NCBI RefSeq assembly: GCF_900105065.1
Contig: NZ_LT629749.1
Span: 992,001-1,056,000, forward strand
Length of the DNA: 64,000 bases
Direction of reading: 5' to 3'
From: Friedmanniella luteola
Lineage (GTDB): Bacteria; Actinomycetota; Actinomycetes; Propionibacteriales; Propionibacteriaceae
Shown here: positions 10,802 through 19,384 of the stretch, piece by piece
Layout of the letters: each line of letters begins with the position of its first letter
Numbering within the stretch: position 1 is the stretch's first letter
Notes under the pieces: model-generated
Told to the model about the DNA's origin: nothing
The model's input: only the letters and a program-made list of their open reading frames with translations
Database searches by the model: none
Translations under genes and position numbers: made by a program

Positions 10802-12196
10802 CTAACCGTGGACGTGCAGAGGCCGGCCGGCCAGCGCCAGGTGGGCCTCGCCGAGGGCCTCGTGCTGGGTCGGGTGCGCGTGCTGCAGGCTGGCCACCTC
10901 CCCGGGATGGGCGTCCCAGCCGGTGATCAGCTGCGCCTCGCCGACCAGCTCGCCGACGCGCGAGCCCACCAGGTGCACGCCGACGACGGGGCCGTCGGCC
11001 CGGCGGACCAGCTTGACGAAGCCGGAGGTGCCGAGGATCTGCGAGCGGCCGTTGCCGGTGAGGTCGTAGGTGAGGGTCTCGACCTCCCCGTACGCCTCGC
11101 GCGCGGCCGCCTCGGTGAGCCCGACCGAGGCCACCTCCGGATCGGAGTAGGTGACCCGCGGCAGGTCCCGGTCCTGCGGGGGGACCGGTGCCGCGGCGAG
11201 GCGCCCGGCCCGGTGCGCGACCTCCTCGGCCACGAACAGGCCGTGCGCGAACCCGCGGTGGGCCAGCTGCAGGCCCGGCACCAGGTCGCCGACGGCGTAG
11301 ACCCCGTCGACGCCGGTCGCCAGCCGCTCGTCCACCGCCACCAGGCCGCGGTCCAGCACGACGCCGGCCTCCTCGTAGCCCAGCCCGGCGCTGACCGCCA
11401 CCCGCCCCACCGCGACCAGCAGGACGTCCGCCGCCAGGGCGCGGCCGTCGGCCAGGGTCACCTCCACCCCGGCCCCGGCCCGCCGGCAGGACTCCAGGGC
11501 GACGCCCGTCAGCACCTCGATGCCCCGAGCGCGGAACGCCTTCTCCAGGGCGGCGGACGAGGCCGGCTCCTCGGCGGCCAGCAGCCGGGGCAGCGCCTCG
11601 ACGAGGGTCACCTCGACGCCGAGGGACCGCCAGGCGGAGGCGAACTCCGAGCCGATCACGCCGCCGCCCAGGACGACGGCCCGGCCCGGCAGGGTGGCGA
11701 GCCGCAGGGCCTCGTCGCTGGTCAGCACGACCTCGCCGTCCACCGCGACCCCGGGGAGGTGGCGCGGCGCGGAACCGGTGGCCAGCACCACCGCGGGAGC
11801 CCGGTACAGCTCGTCACCGACCTGCACCGCGGGGCCCTCGGCGTCGTGGACGAGGCGGCCGGACCCGGCGACGACGGTGATGCCGCGCGCCCGGACCAGT
11901 CCGGTCAACCCCTTGTAGAGGCGGGAGACGACGCCGTCGGCGTAGGTCTGCACGCCGGCGAGGTCGACCTTGTCCAGGGTGGTGTGGATCCCGAAGCGGC
12001 TGCCCTCGCGCGCGCTGTCGGCGACCTCGGCCGCGTGCAGCAGCGCCTTGGTGGGGATGCAGCCGCGGTGCAGGCAGGTGCCGCCGACCTTGTCCCTCTC
12101 CACCAGGGCGACGGTCAGCCCGAGCTGGGCCGCGCGCAGGGCGCAGGCGTACCCGCCGCTACCGGCACCGAGGACGACGAGGTCGAACACGTTCAT
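10802..12196 (-). CDS. lpdA: Dihydrolipoyl dehydrogenase (E3)
   Basis: This 464-residue FAD enzyme reoxidises dihydrolipoamide on E2 and GcvH with NAD. It has the N-terminal FAD motif GAGSGGYACA (10-19) and the redox disulfide Cys41/Cys46 in GGTCLHRGCIPTK. A central NAD-binding GGGVIGSE follows, and the C-terminal catalytic HAHPTQHE contains the His-Glu pair. It lies upstream of the E2 gene on the same strand with a 113-base gap that holds the E2 promoter. It is divergent from the small gene at 12230, with only 33 bases between the start codons. CAAGAT six bases before the ATG suggests a leaderless transcript. Confidence 0.97.
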   Translation of the reverse strand: MNVFDLVVLGAGSGGYACALRAAQLGLTVALVERDKVGGTCLHRGCIPTKALLHAAEVADSAREGSRFGIHTTLDKVDLAGVQTYADGVVSRLYKGLTGLVRARGITVVAGSGRLVHDAEGPAVQVGDELYRAPAVVLATGSAPRHLPGVAVDGEVVLTSDEALRLATLPGRAVVLGGGVIGSEFASAWRSLGVEVTLVEALPRLLAAEEPASSAALEKAFRARGIEVLTGVALESCRRAGAGVEVTLADGRALAADVLLVAVGRVAVSAGLGYEEAGVVLDRGLVAVDERLATGVDGVYAVGDLVPGLQLAHRGFAHGLFVAEEVAHRAGRLAAAPVPPQDRDLPRVTYSDPEVASVGLTEAAAREAYGEVETLTYDLTGNGRSQILGTSGFVKLVRRADGPVVGVHLVGSRVGELVGEAQLITGWDAHPGEVASLQHAHPTQHEALGEAHLALAGRPLHVHG

Positions 12197-12202
12197 CGGA
12201 CC

Positions 12203-12208
12203 ATCTTG
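12203..12208 (-). promoter_or_regulatory. Leaderless -10 element of lpdA
   Basis: CAAGAT on the minus strand, six bases before the ATG. It is back to back with the divergent element at 12218-12223. Confidence 0.45.
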
Positions 12209-12217
12209 TCAGGCGGC

Positions 12218-12223
12218 CATACT
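12218..12223 (+). promoter_or_regulatory. Leaderless -10 element of the small gene at 12230
   Basis: CATACT, six bases before the ATG. The identical hexamer and spacing recur before the gene at 53795. Confidence 0.55.
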
Positions 12224-12229
12224 GGGACC

Positions 12230-12574
12230 ATGGGTTGGTTGAACCGGACCGCGAGCCGGGTCAGGCGTGGCCGCAGCGTGGCCACCGGGAACCGGGTCGT
12301 CGACGACGCCGTCACCGCCCACCTCACCGAGTTCGCCCGGACCCGCCGCGGGGTCGAGGCCTACGTGGAGCCGCGCACCTCCGTCACCCAGGTGACGCTG
12401 CTGCTGGTCGCCTACGACGGCGAGTGGACCCGCCGGGTCGTGCCCTCGCCCGAGTGGGCGCACGCCTTCGCCGGTCACCTGCAGATCCCGGGCTACGACG
12501 CCGCCGTCGTCGGCTACCCGCAGCGGATGCGGGACTACAACACGCGCAACAAGCGGCACCCCGACCTCCGTTGA
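12230..12574 (+). CDS. Conserved small actinobacterial protein of unknown function
   Basis: This 114-residue soluble protein has no signal peptide. A basic N-terminus (NRTASRVRRGR) is followed by a compact alpha/beta-looking body with RRGVEAYVEPRTSVTQVTL and the tail YPQRMRDYNTRNKRHPDL. I recognise this as a conserved companion gene of lpd in actinobacteria but know no function for it. It is divergent from lpdA and has its own leaderless promoter. Its 3' side faces pepA across a region with two inverted repeats. Confidence 0.75.
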   Translation: MGWLNRTASRVRRGRSVATGNRVVDDAVTAHLTEFARTRRGVEAYVEPRTSVTQVTLLLVAYDGEWTRRVVPSPEWAHAFAGHLQIPGYDAAVVGYPQRMRDYNTRNKRHPDLR

Positions 12575-12706
12575 GCTCGGCCGGAAGACTTCTGCCCGCC
12601 GACCCATCCGATCGCCGCCCCGCTCCGAACCACGTCCAGGTGGTACGTCGACGTCGGAGTGGCCTGACACCTCTCCGGCGCCCAGGGGGTCGGCGTCCCA
12701 CCCGCC

Positions 12707-12769
12707 GTGCCGGCGGGCGGTGTCGCTCATCAGGGATGGACTGAGCGCCACCAGGGCACCCGCCGGCAC
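12707..12769. repeat. Inverted repeat in the 12575-12859 intergenic region
   Basis: 11-base perfect arms (gtgccggcggg / cccgccggcac) are separated by 41 bases. An overlapping short stem, cccgcc/ggcggg, lies at 12701-12717. The region is between convergent genes, so a terminator role is plausible. Confidence 0.5.
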
Positions 12770-12788
12770 GGCTCCCGCCAGCCCGCGG

Positions 12789-12841
12789 GTGCTGAGGAAC
12801 CCCCCCGCCGAACGGCCTGATCAGCGGCGGTTCCTCAGCAC
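12789..12841. terminator. Bidirectional hairpin ahead of the pepA 3' end
   Basis: 13-base perfect arms (gtgctgaggaacc at 12789-12801, ggttcctcagcac at 12829-12841) with a 27-base loop that can pair internally. There is no T-run. It serves the convergent genes ending at 12574 (+) and 12860 (-). Confidence 0.6.
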
Positions 12842-12859
12842 TCGCCCGCGTCCCGCCCG

Positions 12860-14368
12860 CTAGCGGCTCATCGCGCGGGCGAGGGCGATGAGGGTGCGGA
12901 CGCCGACGCCGGTGCCGCCGGCGGAGACGTAGCCGTAGGGCTTGCCGTCCAGGAAGGCGGGTCCCGCGATGTCCAGGTGGGCCCAGGGGGTGCCCGTCTT
13001 CACGAACTCCCGGAGGAAGGCGGCCGCGACCAGCGCGCCACCGAAGCGGTCGCTGCCGGTGGACTTCAGGTCGGCCACCTTCGAGTCGAGCTTGCCGCGG
13101 GTCTCCCGGGGGATGGGCAGCTGCCAGAAGTCCTCGCCCGCCGCCTCGGCGGCGTCCAGCACGAGGTCGGCGGTCTCGTCGTCGGTGGCCATCAGACCGG
13201 CGGTGCGGTCGCCCAGCGCGACCATGCACGCGCCCGTCAGGGTGGCGACGTCGACGACGAGGTCCGGGTGGTCCTCGTTGGCGCGGGCCAGGGCGTCGGC
13301 CATCACCAGCCGGCCCTCGGCGTCGGAGTTGCCGTTCTCGACGGTCGTGCCGCCGTAGATCGTCAGCACGTCGGACGGGCGGTAGGCGGTGTCGGAGGGC
13401 AGGTTCTCCGCCAGCGCCCCGTAGGCCGTCACCTGCACCGGCAGCCCCAGCTTGGCGATGGCGTGCGTGGCGGCGAGCACCGCGGCGGCGCCGGCCATGT
13501 CGCACTTCATCGTGTACATGCTGTCGCCGGGCTTGAGGCTCAGGCCGCCCGAGTCGAAGGTGATGCCCTTGCCCACCAGGGCCAGGTGCCGCGTGGCGCC
13601 CTTGGGCCGGTAGCTGAGCCGCACCAGCCGCGGCGGGCGCGACGAGCCGCCACCGACCGCCAGCAGGCCGCCGTAGCCCCCCTTGACCAGGGCCGGGCCG
13701 TCCAGCACCTCGTAGCTGATCTTGCTGTCCTTGACCAGCGCCCGGACCTCCTCGGCCAGCGTCTCGGGGTACAGCAGGTTGGGCGGGATGTTGACCCACT
13801 CGCGGGCCGTCAGCACCGCGGCGGCCACCGTGGGCGCGGCCGTGGTGACGTCCTCGCCGTCGACGGTCGCGGTCGCCCCCGTGTGCAGGACGGTCACCGC
13901 CGTCACCGCCGGGGCCGGGGCCGGCTTGCCGCTCACCGGCGCGTAGCGGTAGACCCCGAGCAGCGCCCCCTCGGCGACCGCCTGCAGCTCGTCCACCGAC
14001 GAGGTGCCGAACGCGAGGGCGGCGCGCAGCGGGCCGCCCTCCTCGGCGAGCGCCCCCAGGTAGGCGGTGCTGGCGCCGGCGGCGCGCCGCAGGTCCTCGG
14101 TGTCGGGCTCGCCCTCGCCGAGGCCCGTCACCACCAGCCGCGGTCCGCCGTCGACGGCCGGCAGGGTGCGCGTGCTGCCGGCGGAGGCCTTGGCCCCGAC
14201 GGAGGCGGCCAGCTCGGCGACGCCGGTCCCGAGCTTGCGCTGGTAGGCCGCCTCGACCTCCTCGGGCAGGCCCTGCAGGCCCGACTCGGCCAGGCCGACG
14301 ACCAGCACGTCGACCTCGCGCGGCAGACCGGCGGCGACGCTGAGGGAGGGGAGGACTGGAGTGCTCAC
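12860..14368 (-). CDS. pepA: Leucyl aminopeptidase (M17)
   Basis: This 502-residue cytosolic M17 metallopeptidase removes N-terminal residues from peptides and usually forms hexamers. The N-terminal 170 residues are the variable macro-like domain. The catalytic domain shows [15 protein letters not shown] (Lys267, Asp272) and [11 protein letters not shown] (Asp290). The family signature NSDAEGRL (Asp349, Glu351, Arg353) has Ser where most members have Thr. The start is a GTG with GAGGA nine bases upstream. It is divergent from gcvT. Confidence 0.96.
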   Translation of the reverse strand: MSTPVLPSLSVAAGLPREVDVLVVGLAESGLQGLPEEVEAAYQRKLGTGVAELAASVGAKASAGSTRTLPAVDGGPRLVVTGLGEGEPDTEDLRRAAGASTAYLGALAEEGGPLRAALAFGTSSVDELQAVAEGALLGVYRYAPVSGKPAPAPAVTAVTVLHTGATATVDGEDVTTAAPTVAAAVLTAREWVNIPPNLLYPETLAEEVRALVKDSKISYEVLDGPALVKGGYGGLLAVGGGSSRPPRLVRLSYRPKGATRHLALVGKGITFDSGGLSLKPGDSMYTMKCDMAGAAAVLAATHAIAKLGLPVQVTAYGALAENLPSDTAYRPSDVLTIYGGTTVENGNSDAEGRLVMADALARANEDHPDLVVDVATLTGACMVALGDRTAGLMATDDETADLVLDAAEAAGEDFWQLPIPRETRGKLDSKVADLKSTGSDRFGGALVAAAFLREFVKTGTPWAHLDIAGPAFLDGKPYGYVSAGGTGVGVRTLIALARAMSR

Positions 14369-14426
14369 GTACGACGTTCCTCTCGAGTGGTGCGGCGTCC
14401 GACCCGTCCGGCCGGCCGCGGTGCTC

Positions 14427-14432
14427 AGGCTA
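14427..14432 (-). promoter_or_regulatory. Probable -10 element of pepA
   Basis: TAGCCT on the minus strand would give a leader of about 50 bases with the GAGGA site. Confidence 0.35.
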
Positions 14433-14457
14433 GCCGGGCGCTCTCGGGCTGTTGCGA

Positions 14458-14463
14458 TAGGTT
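14458..14463 (+). promoter_or_regulatory. Probable -10 element of gcvT
   Basis: TAGGTT would place transcription start near 14470, about 25 bases before the GTG start and its GGAGG site. Confidence 0.45.
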
Positions 14464-14494
14464 CGCCGGGACCGAGGACGAGGTGGAGGTGGCT

Positions 14495-15646
14495 GTGCGG
14501 GCCGACGGTGGGCAGGCTGACGAGGGGTCGCCGGCGACCGCGGGCACGGAGCTGCGGCGTTCACCGCTGCACGACCGGCACGTGCGGGCGGGGGCCAAGT
14601 TCGCGCCCTTCGGCGGGTGGTCGATGCCGCTGGAGTACGCCGGTGCCGGGGTGCTGGCCGAGCACGCGGCCGTCCGCACGGCGGTCGGGCTCTTCGACGT
14701 CAGCCACCTGGGCAAGGCGCGGGTCGCCGGGCCGGGCGCCGCCGCCTTCGTCAACCGCTGCCTCACCGCCGACCTCGACCGGATCGGTCCGGGCCAGGCG
14801 CAGTACACGCTGATCTGCGACGACGCCGGCGGCGTGGTCGACGACCTGATCGCCTACCTCGTCGGGCCCGAGGAGGTGTTCCTCATCCCCAACGCGGCCA
14901 ACGGCGCGCAGGTCGTGGCCATGCTGCGCGCGGCCGCCCCGGAGGGCGTCGAGATCACCGACGAGCACGACGCCCACGCGGTGCTCGCCGTCCAGGGACC
15001 GCGCGCCGACGAGGTGCTCCGCGACGCCGGGCTGCCGGTCGGGCACGCCTACATGTCCTTCGCGGTCGTCGAGCACGCCGGCGCCCCCCTGATCGTCTGC
15101 CGGACCGGCTACACCGGTGAGCGCGGCTACGAGCTGGTGACGCCCTCGGCGGCGGCGCCGGCCGTCTGGGACGCCGTCGTCGCCGCCGGCGAGCCCCACG
15201 GGTTGCAGCTGGCCGGGCTCGGCGCCCGGGACACGCTGCGCACCGAGATGGGCTACCCGCTGCACGGCCAGGACCTCTCGCCGGTGATCACCCCGGTGCA
15301 GGCCCGGCTCGGCTGGGCCGTCGGCTGGAAGAAGCCGGAGTTCTTCGGCGCCGCCGCCCTCCGCGCCGAGAAGGAGGCGGGACCCAGCCGCGTGCTCCGC
15401 GGGCTGCGCGCCGTGGGTCGCGGCATCCCGCGCCCCGGCATGGTGGTCCGCGACACCGAGGGGGCGGCCGTCGGCCTCGTCACCTCCGGCACCTTCTCCC
15501 CGACGCTGAAGACGGGGATCGCGCTGGCCCTGCTGGACCCGCGGCTGGCCGACGGCGACGCCGTGACGGTCGACGTGCGGCAGCGCCGCGAGCAGTTCCT
15601 GCTGACCCGTCCGCCGTTCGTCGCCACCGGCGTCCGCGAGCCGTGA
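14495..15646 (+). CDS. gcvT: Aminomethyltransferase (glycine cleavage T protein)
   Basis: GcvT transfers the methylene group of glycine from lipoyl-GcvH to tetrahydrofolate, releasing ammonia. The 383-residue protein begins with the conserved [10 protein letters not shown]...[10 protein letters not shown] region. It contains [12 protein letters not shown] near 66-77 and [13 protein letters not shown] near 203-215, then a C-terminal GcvT_C barrel. The start is GTG, selected because GGAGG lies five bases upstream and the family N-terminus follows at once; a much longer open frame upstream is antisense to pepA. It shares GTGA with the small membrane protein downstream. No gcvH or gcvP is in the window. 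Confidence 0.95.
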   Translation: MRADGGQADEGSPATAGTELRRSPLHDRHVRAGAKFAPFGGWSMPLEYAGAGVLAEHAAVRTAVGLFDVSHLGKARVAGPGAAAFVNRCLTADLDRIGPGQAQYTLICDDAGGVVDDLIAYLVGPEEVFLIPNAANGAQVVAMLRAAAPEGVEITDEHDAHAVLAVQGPRADEVLRDAGLPVGHAYMSFAVVEHAGAPLIVCRTGYTGERGYELVTPSAAAPAVWDAVVAAGEPHGLQLAGLGARDTLRTEMGYPLHGQDLSPVITPVQARLGWAVGWKKPEFFGAAALRAEKEAGPSRVLRGLRAVGRGIPRPGMVVRDTEGAAVGLVTSGTFSPTLKTGIALALLDPRLADGDAVTVDVRQRREQFLLTRPPFVATGVREP

Positions 15647-15972
15647 GCACCCCGGTGGTGCGCGGCCCCCGGCGCCGCGCGGTGCTCGCCCACGCCGTGG
15701 TCGTCCTGCTGGGCCTGCTGGTCCTGCTGTACCCGTTCACCGTCGGGGCCTCCCCGTCGGTGACCTGCCGCGGCACGGCGATGCGGCCGGGCGACGTCTG
15801 CGCCAAGGCCGGCGACTCCGGCACCCAGACCTACGAGCAGCGGGCGGCCGACGTCCGCAACGCGCGCCCGGTGATCGCGGTCGGCGGCCTGCTGCTGACC
15901 GGCTTCGGCGTCGTGCTGCTCGCCGGGGAGCTGCGCCGGCGCCCGGGCGCCGCGGCCGAGCAGCCCCGCTAG
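15643..15972 (+). CDS. Small membrane protein coupled to gcvT
   Basis: This 109-residue protein has two hydrophobic helices (about 13-33 and 76-95) flanking an extracytoplasmic loop of about 40 residues with two cysteines ([14 protein letters not shown]). No known domain is recognised; similar two-helix proteins are common in actinobacteria. The GTG overlaps the gcvT stop by four bases, so translation is coupled, although nothing else links it to glycine metabolism. The 3' end overlaps the convergent NUDIX gene by four bases. Confidence 0.75.
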   Translation: MSTPVVRGPRRRAVLAHAVVVLLGLLVLLYPFTVGASPSVTCRGTAMRPGDVCAKAGDSGTQTYEQRAADVRNARPVIAVGGLLLTGFGVVLLAGELRRRPGAAAEQPR

Positions 15973-16454
15973 CGCTCGAACCGGGTCGGGCCGGTGCCGT
16001 CCAGGGCCGCGCGGATCCGCTGCTGCTGGCGCTCGTCCAGCGGCGGCAGCGCCGCCAGGTCCACCCAGGCCACCTCGGTGGACTCCTCGTCGCCCACCCG
16101 GGCCTCGCCGCCGACGTAGCGGCAGCGGAACACCGAGGTGAGGTACTGGCAGCGGTCCCCGTTCGGGTAGACCTGCTCGGGGTCGGCGACCAGCCACGCG
16201 AGGCGCTCGGCCACCGCGACCACGCAGGTCTCCTCGAGCAGCTCGCGCTCCATCGTGGTGGCCGGCTGCTCGCCCGGCTCGACGATGCCCGCCGGCAGGG
16301 ACCACGCCGCGGTGTCGGAGCGCCGGACCAGCAGGAGGTGCCGGCGGCCGGGCTCCAGGTCGTCGCGCACGACCACGCCGCAGACCCCGGCCAGCAGCAG
16401 CAGGCCGTGCCCGTGGCCGCGGCGGAGCTCCAGGACGTAGGCGGGGGTCGGCAC
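15969..16454 (-). CDS. NUDIX hydrolase with an altered Nudix box
   Basis: This 161-residue NUDIX-fold protein is probably a hydrolase of nucleoside-diphosphate-linked substrates. The Nudix box near residues 56-78 reads G-x5-E-x7-RELLEETCV, where the consensus RExxEExGU has Gly. Here that Gly is Cys; the metal-binding glutamates remain. The Cys substitution may tune or impair activity. The start is a GTG six bases behind TAGGCT, a leaderless layout, and no ribosome site is seen. The gene is followed on the same strand by no close partner and is convergent with the membrane protein gene. Confidence 0.88.
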   Translation of the reverse strand: MPTPAYVLELRRGHGHGLLLLAGVCGVVVRDDLEPGRRHLLLVRRSDTAAWSLPAGIVEPGEQPATTMERELLEETCVVAVAERLAWLVADPEQVYPNGDRCQYLTSVFRCRYVGGEARVGDEESTEVAWVDLAALPPLDERQQQRIRAALDGTGPTRFER

Positions 16455-16460
16455 CCGTCG

Positions 16461-16466
16461 AGCCTA
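16461..16466 (-). promoter_or_regulatory. Leaderless -10 element of the NUDIX gene
   Basis: TAGGCT, six bases before the GTG. Confidence 0.5.
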
Positions 16467-16487
16467 GGGGCGCCGACCCCTGCCGGG

Positions 16488-16703
16488 TCAGGCCGGGTCC
16501 AGGCCCATCGGCCCGTAGACCCGCCGGTCAGCCTCGTGCAGCGTCACGGCGCGCACGCCGCGCTCCCGCAGCTCGGGGTAGAACTCCCCGAGCCACGTCT
16601 CCGCCTCACCCTGGCTGGGGAACGTCCGGTCCAGCAGCCCCTCGCCGGGGTCGCGGTCGGCCGTCCAGTGCCAGGGGTGGGCGGGTGTGCTGCTCGCCGC
16701 CAC
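16488..16703 (-). CDS. Small conserved hypothetical protein
   Basis: This 71-residue soluble protein contains the core HPWHWTADRDPGEGLLD followed by WLGEFYPELRERGVRAVTL and a VYGPMGLDP end. It has no signal or membrane helix. I recognise the pattern as a widespread actinobacterial small-protein family without a known function. The GTG start lies three bases behind the stop of the aldo/keto reductase gene, so the two are probably co-transcribed and translationally coupled. Confidence 0.7.
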   Translation of the reverse strand: MAASSTPAHPWHWTADRDPGEGLLDRTFPSQGEAETWLGEFYPELRERGVRAVTLHEADRRVYGPMGLDPA

Positions 16704-16706
16704 GGC

Positions 16707-17720
16707 TCAGGTGAGCCGGGCGGTCGGCGAGGCCTGGCCCACCTGCGCGCCGTCGGCCTCGACGACGTCACCGAGGGCGTCGTCGATGCCCTGCAGCGTC
16801 TCGGCGGAGAGCTTCTTGCCGGCGGCCGCGGCGTTGTCGTGCACCTGCTCGGGCCGGGAGCCACCGGTGATCGCGGACGCGACGTTGTCGTTCTGCAGCA
16901 CCCAGGCCACGGCGAGCTGGGCCATGCTCAGGCCCTCCGCCTCGGCCAGCGGGGCCAGCTGCTGGACGCGGGTGAGCACCTCGTCCTTGAGCGAGCCCTT
17001 GATGAAGTTGGCGCCGCCGCCGGCGGTGTCGGTGGCCCGGGAGCCCTCCGGCGCCGGCTGGCCCGGCTTGTACTTGCCGGTCAGGATGCCCTGGTCGATC
17101 GGGGAGAAGACCACCTGGCTGATGCCGAGCTCGCGCGAGGTCGGCACGACCTCGGCCTCGATGATCCGGTACAGCGCGTTGTACTTCGGCTGGTTGGAGA
17201 TCAGCTGCACCCCCAGGTCCGCCGCCAGCGCGTGCCCGGCGCGGAGCTGGTCGGGCGTCCACTCGCTGACCCCGATGTACAGCGCCTTGCCGGCCCGCAC
17301 CACGTCGGCGAACGCCTGCATCGTCTCCTCGAGCGGCGTCTCGTGGTCGTAGCGGTGCGCCTGGTAGAGGTCGACGTAGTCGGTGCGCAGCCGCTTCAGC
17401 GACGCGTTGATCGACTCCGCGATGTGCTTGCGTGACAGACCGGTGTCGTTCGGCCCCTTCGGGCCGGTGGGGAAGAAGACCTTGGTGAAGATCTCCAGGC
17501 TCTCCCGCCGCTCGCCGGCCAGGGCGTCGCCGAGGATCGTCTCGGCCTTGCCGTTGGCGTAGACGTCGGCCGTGTCGAACGTCGTGATGCCGGCCTCGAG
17601 GGCGGCCCGGACGCAGGCCGTGGCCTGGTCGGCCTCCACCTGCGAGCCGTGCGTCACCCAGTTGCCGTAGCTGATCTCGGAGACCTTGAGTCCGCTGTTG
17701 CCGAGATACCTGAACTCCAT
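16707..17720 (-). CDS. Aldo/keto reductase (Kv-beta-like)
   Basis: This 337-residue TIM-barrel NADPH-dependent oxidoreductase retains the catalytic tetrad: Asp and Tyr in TTFDTADVYANG (about 47-58), Lys in IFTKVFFP (about 77) and His in YQAHRYD (about 119). It has the GVSEW and SPIDQGILTGKYK segments of the voltage-gated-potassium-channel-beta/YghZ-like subgroup. The substrate is likely a small aldehyde such as methylglyoxal. The ATG has GGAAGG seven bases upstream. It is followed directly by the 71-residue gene. Confidence 0.93.
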   Translation of the reverse strand: MEFRYLGNSGLKVSEISYGNWVTHGSQVEADQATACVRAALEAGITTFDTADVYANGKAETILGDALAGERRESLEIFTKVFFPTGPKGPNDTGLSRKHIAESINASLKRLRTDYVDLYQAHRYDHETPLEETMQAFADVVRAGKALYIGVSEWTPDQLRAGHALAADLGVQLISNQPKYNALYRIIEAEVVPTSRELGISQVVFSPIDQGILTGKYKPGQPAPEGSRATDTAGGGANFIKGSLKDEVLTRVQQLAPLAEAEGLSMAQLAVAWVLQNDNVASAITGGSRPEQVHDNAAAAGKKLSAETLQGIDDALGDVVEADGAQVGQASPTARLT

Positions 17721-17826
17721 GCTTGACCTTCCGCGTCGAGGGCTGGGCGGCAGCGAGCCGCCCACCCCGACAGTCAACCGGGCGGCCCTGACACCCCTGC
17801 GGGCGGGTCTCCCCGACGCGCCCCCG

Positions 17827-18393
17827 TCAGTAGGTGTCGCCGCGCTTGAGGCGCGGCGCGGGCATCCGGAAGCGGCGGATCTGGATCGAGCGGTTGACGC
17901 CGTACATCAGCAGACCGCGGGTCGGCGTCCCCGGCATCCGCTCGGCCAGCACGCGCTTGAAGCCCCGCCACAGGAAGAAGCAGTCCACCAGCACCGCGAG
18001 GATGAAGACGTACATCAGGATGGTCGTGATGGCGCTGATGTTGGGGATGGCCACGGTGAGGAAGCTCAGCGCGAGGATGACCACGAGGCTGGGCAGCAGG
18101 AACTCACCGAGGCTGAACCGGGCGTCGACGTAGTCCCGCATCAGCGCCTTGTCCGGGGCGGCCTCGCGGGCGCTGAGCGTGCGCATCCGCTGCGTCCGGT
18201 TCTGCTGGGCCGAGGCCCGCCGGGCCTCCTTGGGGGTCAGCGTGCGGTTGACCCGCTCGCGCCGCGCCGCCTCCGCCTCGCGGCGGCTGGGGGTGGGCCG
18301 GTCCTTCTTCGCGCCCGCCGTCGGCGCGGGGGCCGGGGGCGGTGCCGTCGGGGTCGACTCGGTGCCCCCGCTGTTCCGTCGGAAGAGTGCCAC
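17827..18393 (-). CDS. DUF3043 domain membrane protein
   Basis: This 188-residue protein has a charged, Pro-rich cytoplasmic N-terminus (residues 1-80). The DUF3043 hallmark follows: RDYVDARFSLGEFLLP, then two adjacent membrane helices (about 100-117 and 119-140) and a basic tail with GVNRSIQIRRFR. DUF3043 is an actinobacterial family of unknown function. It is divergent from pspA with 157 bases between. The GTG has GAGG eight bases upstream; GAGGAT six bases upstream also fits the leaderless pattern. Physical association with pspA suggests, but does not show, an envelope-stress role. Confidence 0.87.
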   Translation of the reverse strand: MALFRRNSGGTESTPTAPPPAPAPTAGAKKDRPTPSRREAEAARRERVNRTLTPKEARRASAQQNRTQRMRTLSAREAAPDKALMRDYVDARFSLGEFLLPSLVVILALSFLTVAIPNISAITTILMYVFILAVLVDCFFLWRGFKRVLAERMPGTPTRGLLMYGVNRSIQIRRFRMPAPRLKRGDTY

Positions 18394-18480
18394 CCCCGGA
18401 TCCTCTCAGGGGTTTCCCCCGGAGACGAAACCCTGGCGCCGGGAGGGTTGCCGGGGCTGCGCCGCTGCGGAGGCGCGAGA

Positions 18481-18486
18481 TACGGT
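18481..18486 (+). promoter_or_regulatory. Probable -10 element of pspA-pspAA
   Basis: TACGGT with transcription start expected near 18493, giving a leader of about 58 bases. No convincing -35 is seen. An interrupted inverted repeat (cagggGtttc / gaaaccctg) lies about 40 bases upstream. Confidence 0.4.
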
Positions 18487-18550
18487 GGGGCCCTGTGAGC
18501 GACGGTGTCGCCGCGGTACGGACAACCCGGGAAGGACCAGCTGACCCCCT

Positions 18551-19384
18551 ATGAGCGGCATCTTTTCGCGCATCTCCATGATCTTCCGCGCCAAGACCGA
18601 CCAGGCCCTGGACAAGATGGAGGATCCCCGCCAGACGCTGGACTACTCCTACCAGCGCCAGCTCGAGCTGCTGCAGAAGGTCCGCCGCGGGGTGGCCGAC
18701 GTCGCCACCAGCCGCAAGCGGGTCGAGCTGCAGGCCACGCAGCTGAGCGGCCAGGCCGACAAGCTCACCCAGCAGGCGCAGAAGGCACTCGAGGTGGGCC
18801 GTGAGGACCTGGCTCGCGAGGCGCTCACCCGGCGCTCCGGGATCCAGCAGCAGATGACCGACCTGCAGACCCAGCACGCACAGCTGCAGGGCGAGGAGGA
18901 GAAGCTCACCCGGGCCAGCCAGCGGCTGCAGGCCAAGGTGGACGCCTTCCGCACCAAGAAGGAGACCATCAAGGCCTCCTACTCCGCCGCGGAGGCGCAG
19001 ACCCGCATCAACGAGGCCTTCTCCGGCATCAGCGAGGAGATGGGCGACGTCGGCCTGGCCATCCAGCGGGCCGAGGACAAGACCCAGCAGATGCAGGCCC
19101 GGGCCGGCGCGATCGACGAGCTGCTGGCCAGCGGGGCGCTCGACGACCCGACGGGCACGGCGAAGGACGACATCACCCTCGAGCTCGAGCAGCTGGCCTC
19201 CACCAGCGAGGTCGAGGACGAGCTGGCCCGGATGCGGGCGTCGCTGCCGGCCGGCTCGGGCGGAGCCCAGCCGGCGATCACCGGCCAGCCGGCCGGTCAG
19301 GCGCAGCCCGTCCCGCCGGTGCAGGGCTACACCGCTCCCCAGACCCAGCCGGAGGCGCAGCCCGGAGCGGGGGACCTCCGATGA
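18551..19384 (+). CDS. pspA: PspA/IM30 (ESCRT-III-like) phage shock protein
   Basis: This 277-residue protein is almost wholly alpha-helical. It begins with the amphipathic MSGIFSRISMIFRAKTD and DPRQTLDYSY segments typical of PspA/IM30/Vipp1, followed by a long coiled coil (about 30-150). The C-terminus is a Pro/Gln-rich unstructured tail of about 45 residues not found in proteobacterial PspA. The family assembles on stressed membranes and helps keep the proton-motive force. No PspBC or PspF is nearby; instead it is coupled through an ATGA overlap to a PspAA-domain gene, the actinobacterial/archaeal arrangement. Confidence 0.95.
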   Translation: MSGIFSRISMIFRAKTDQALDKMEDPRQTLDYSYQRQLELLQKVRRGVADVATSRKRVELQATQLSGQADKLTQQAQKALEVGREDLAREALTRRSGIQQQMTDLQTQHAQLQGEEEKLTRASQRLQAKVDAFRTKKETIKASYSAAEAQTRINEAFSGISEEMGDVGLAIQRAEDKTQQMQARAGAIDELLASGALDDPTGTAKDDITLELEQLASTSEVEDELARMRASLPAGSGGAQPAITGQPAGQAQPVPPVQGYTAPQTQPEAQPGAGDLR

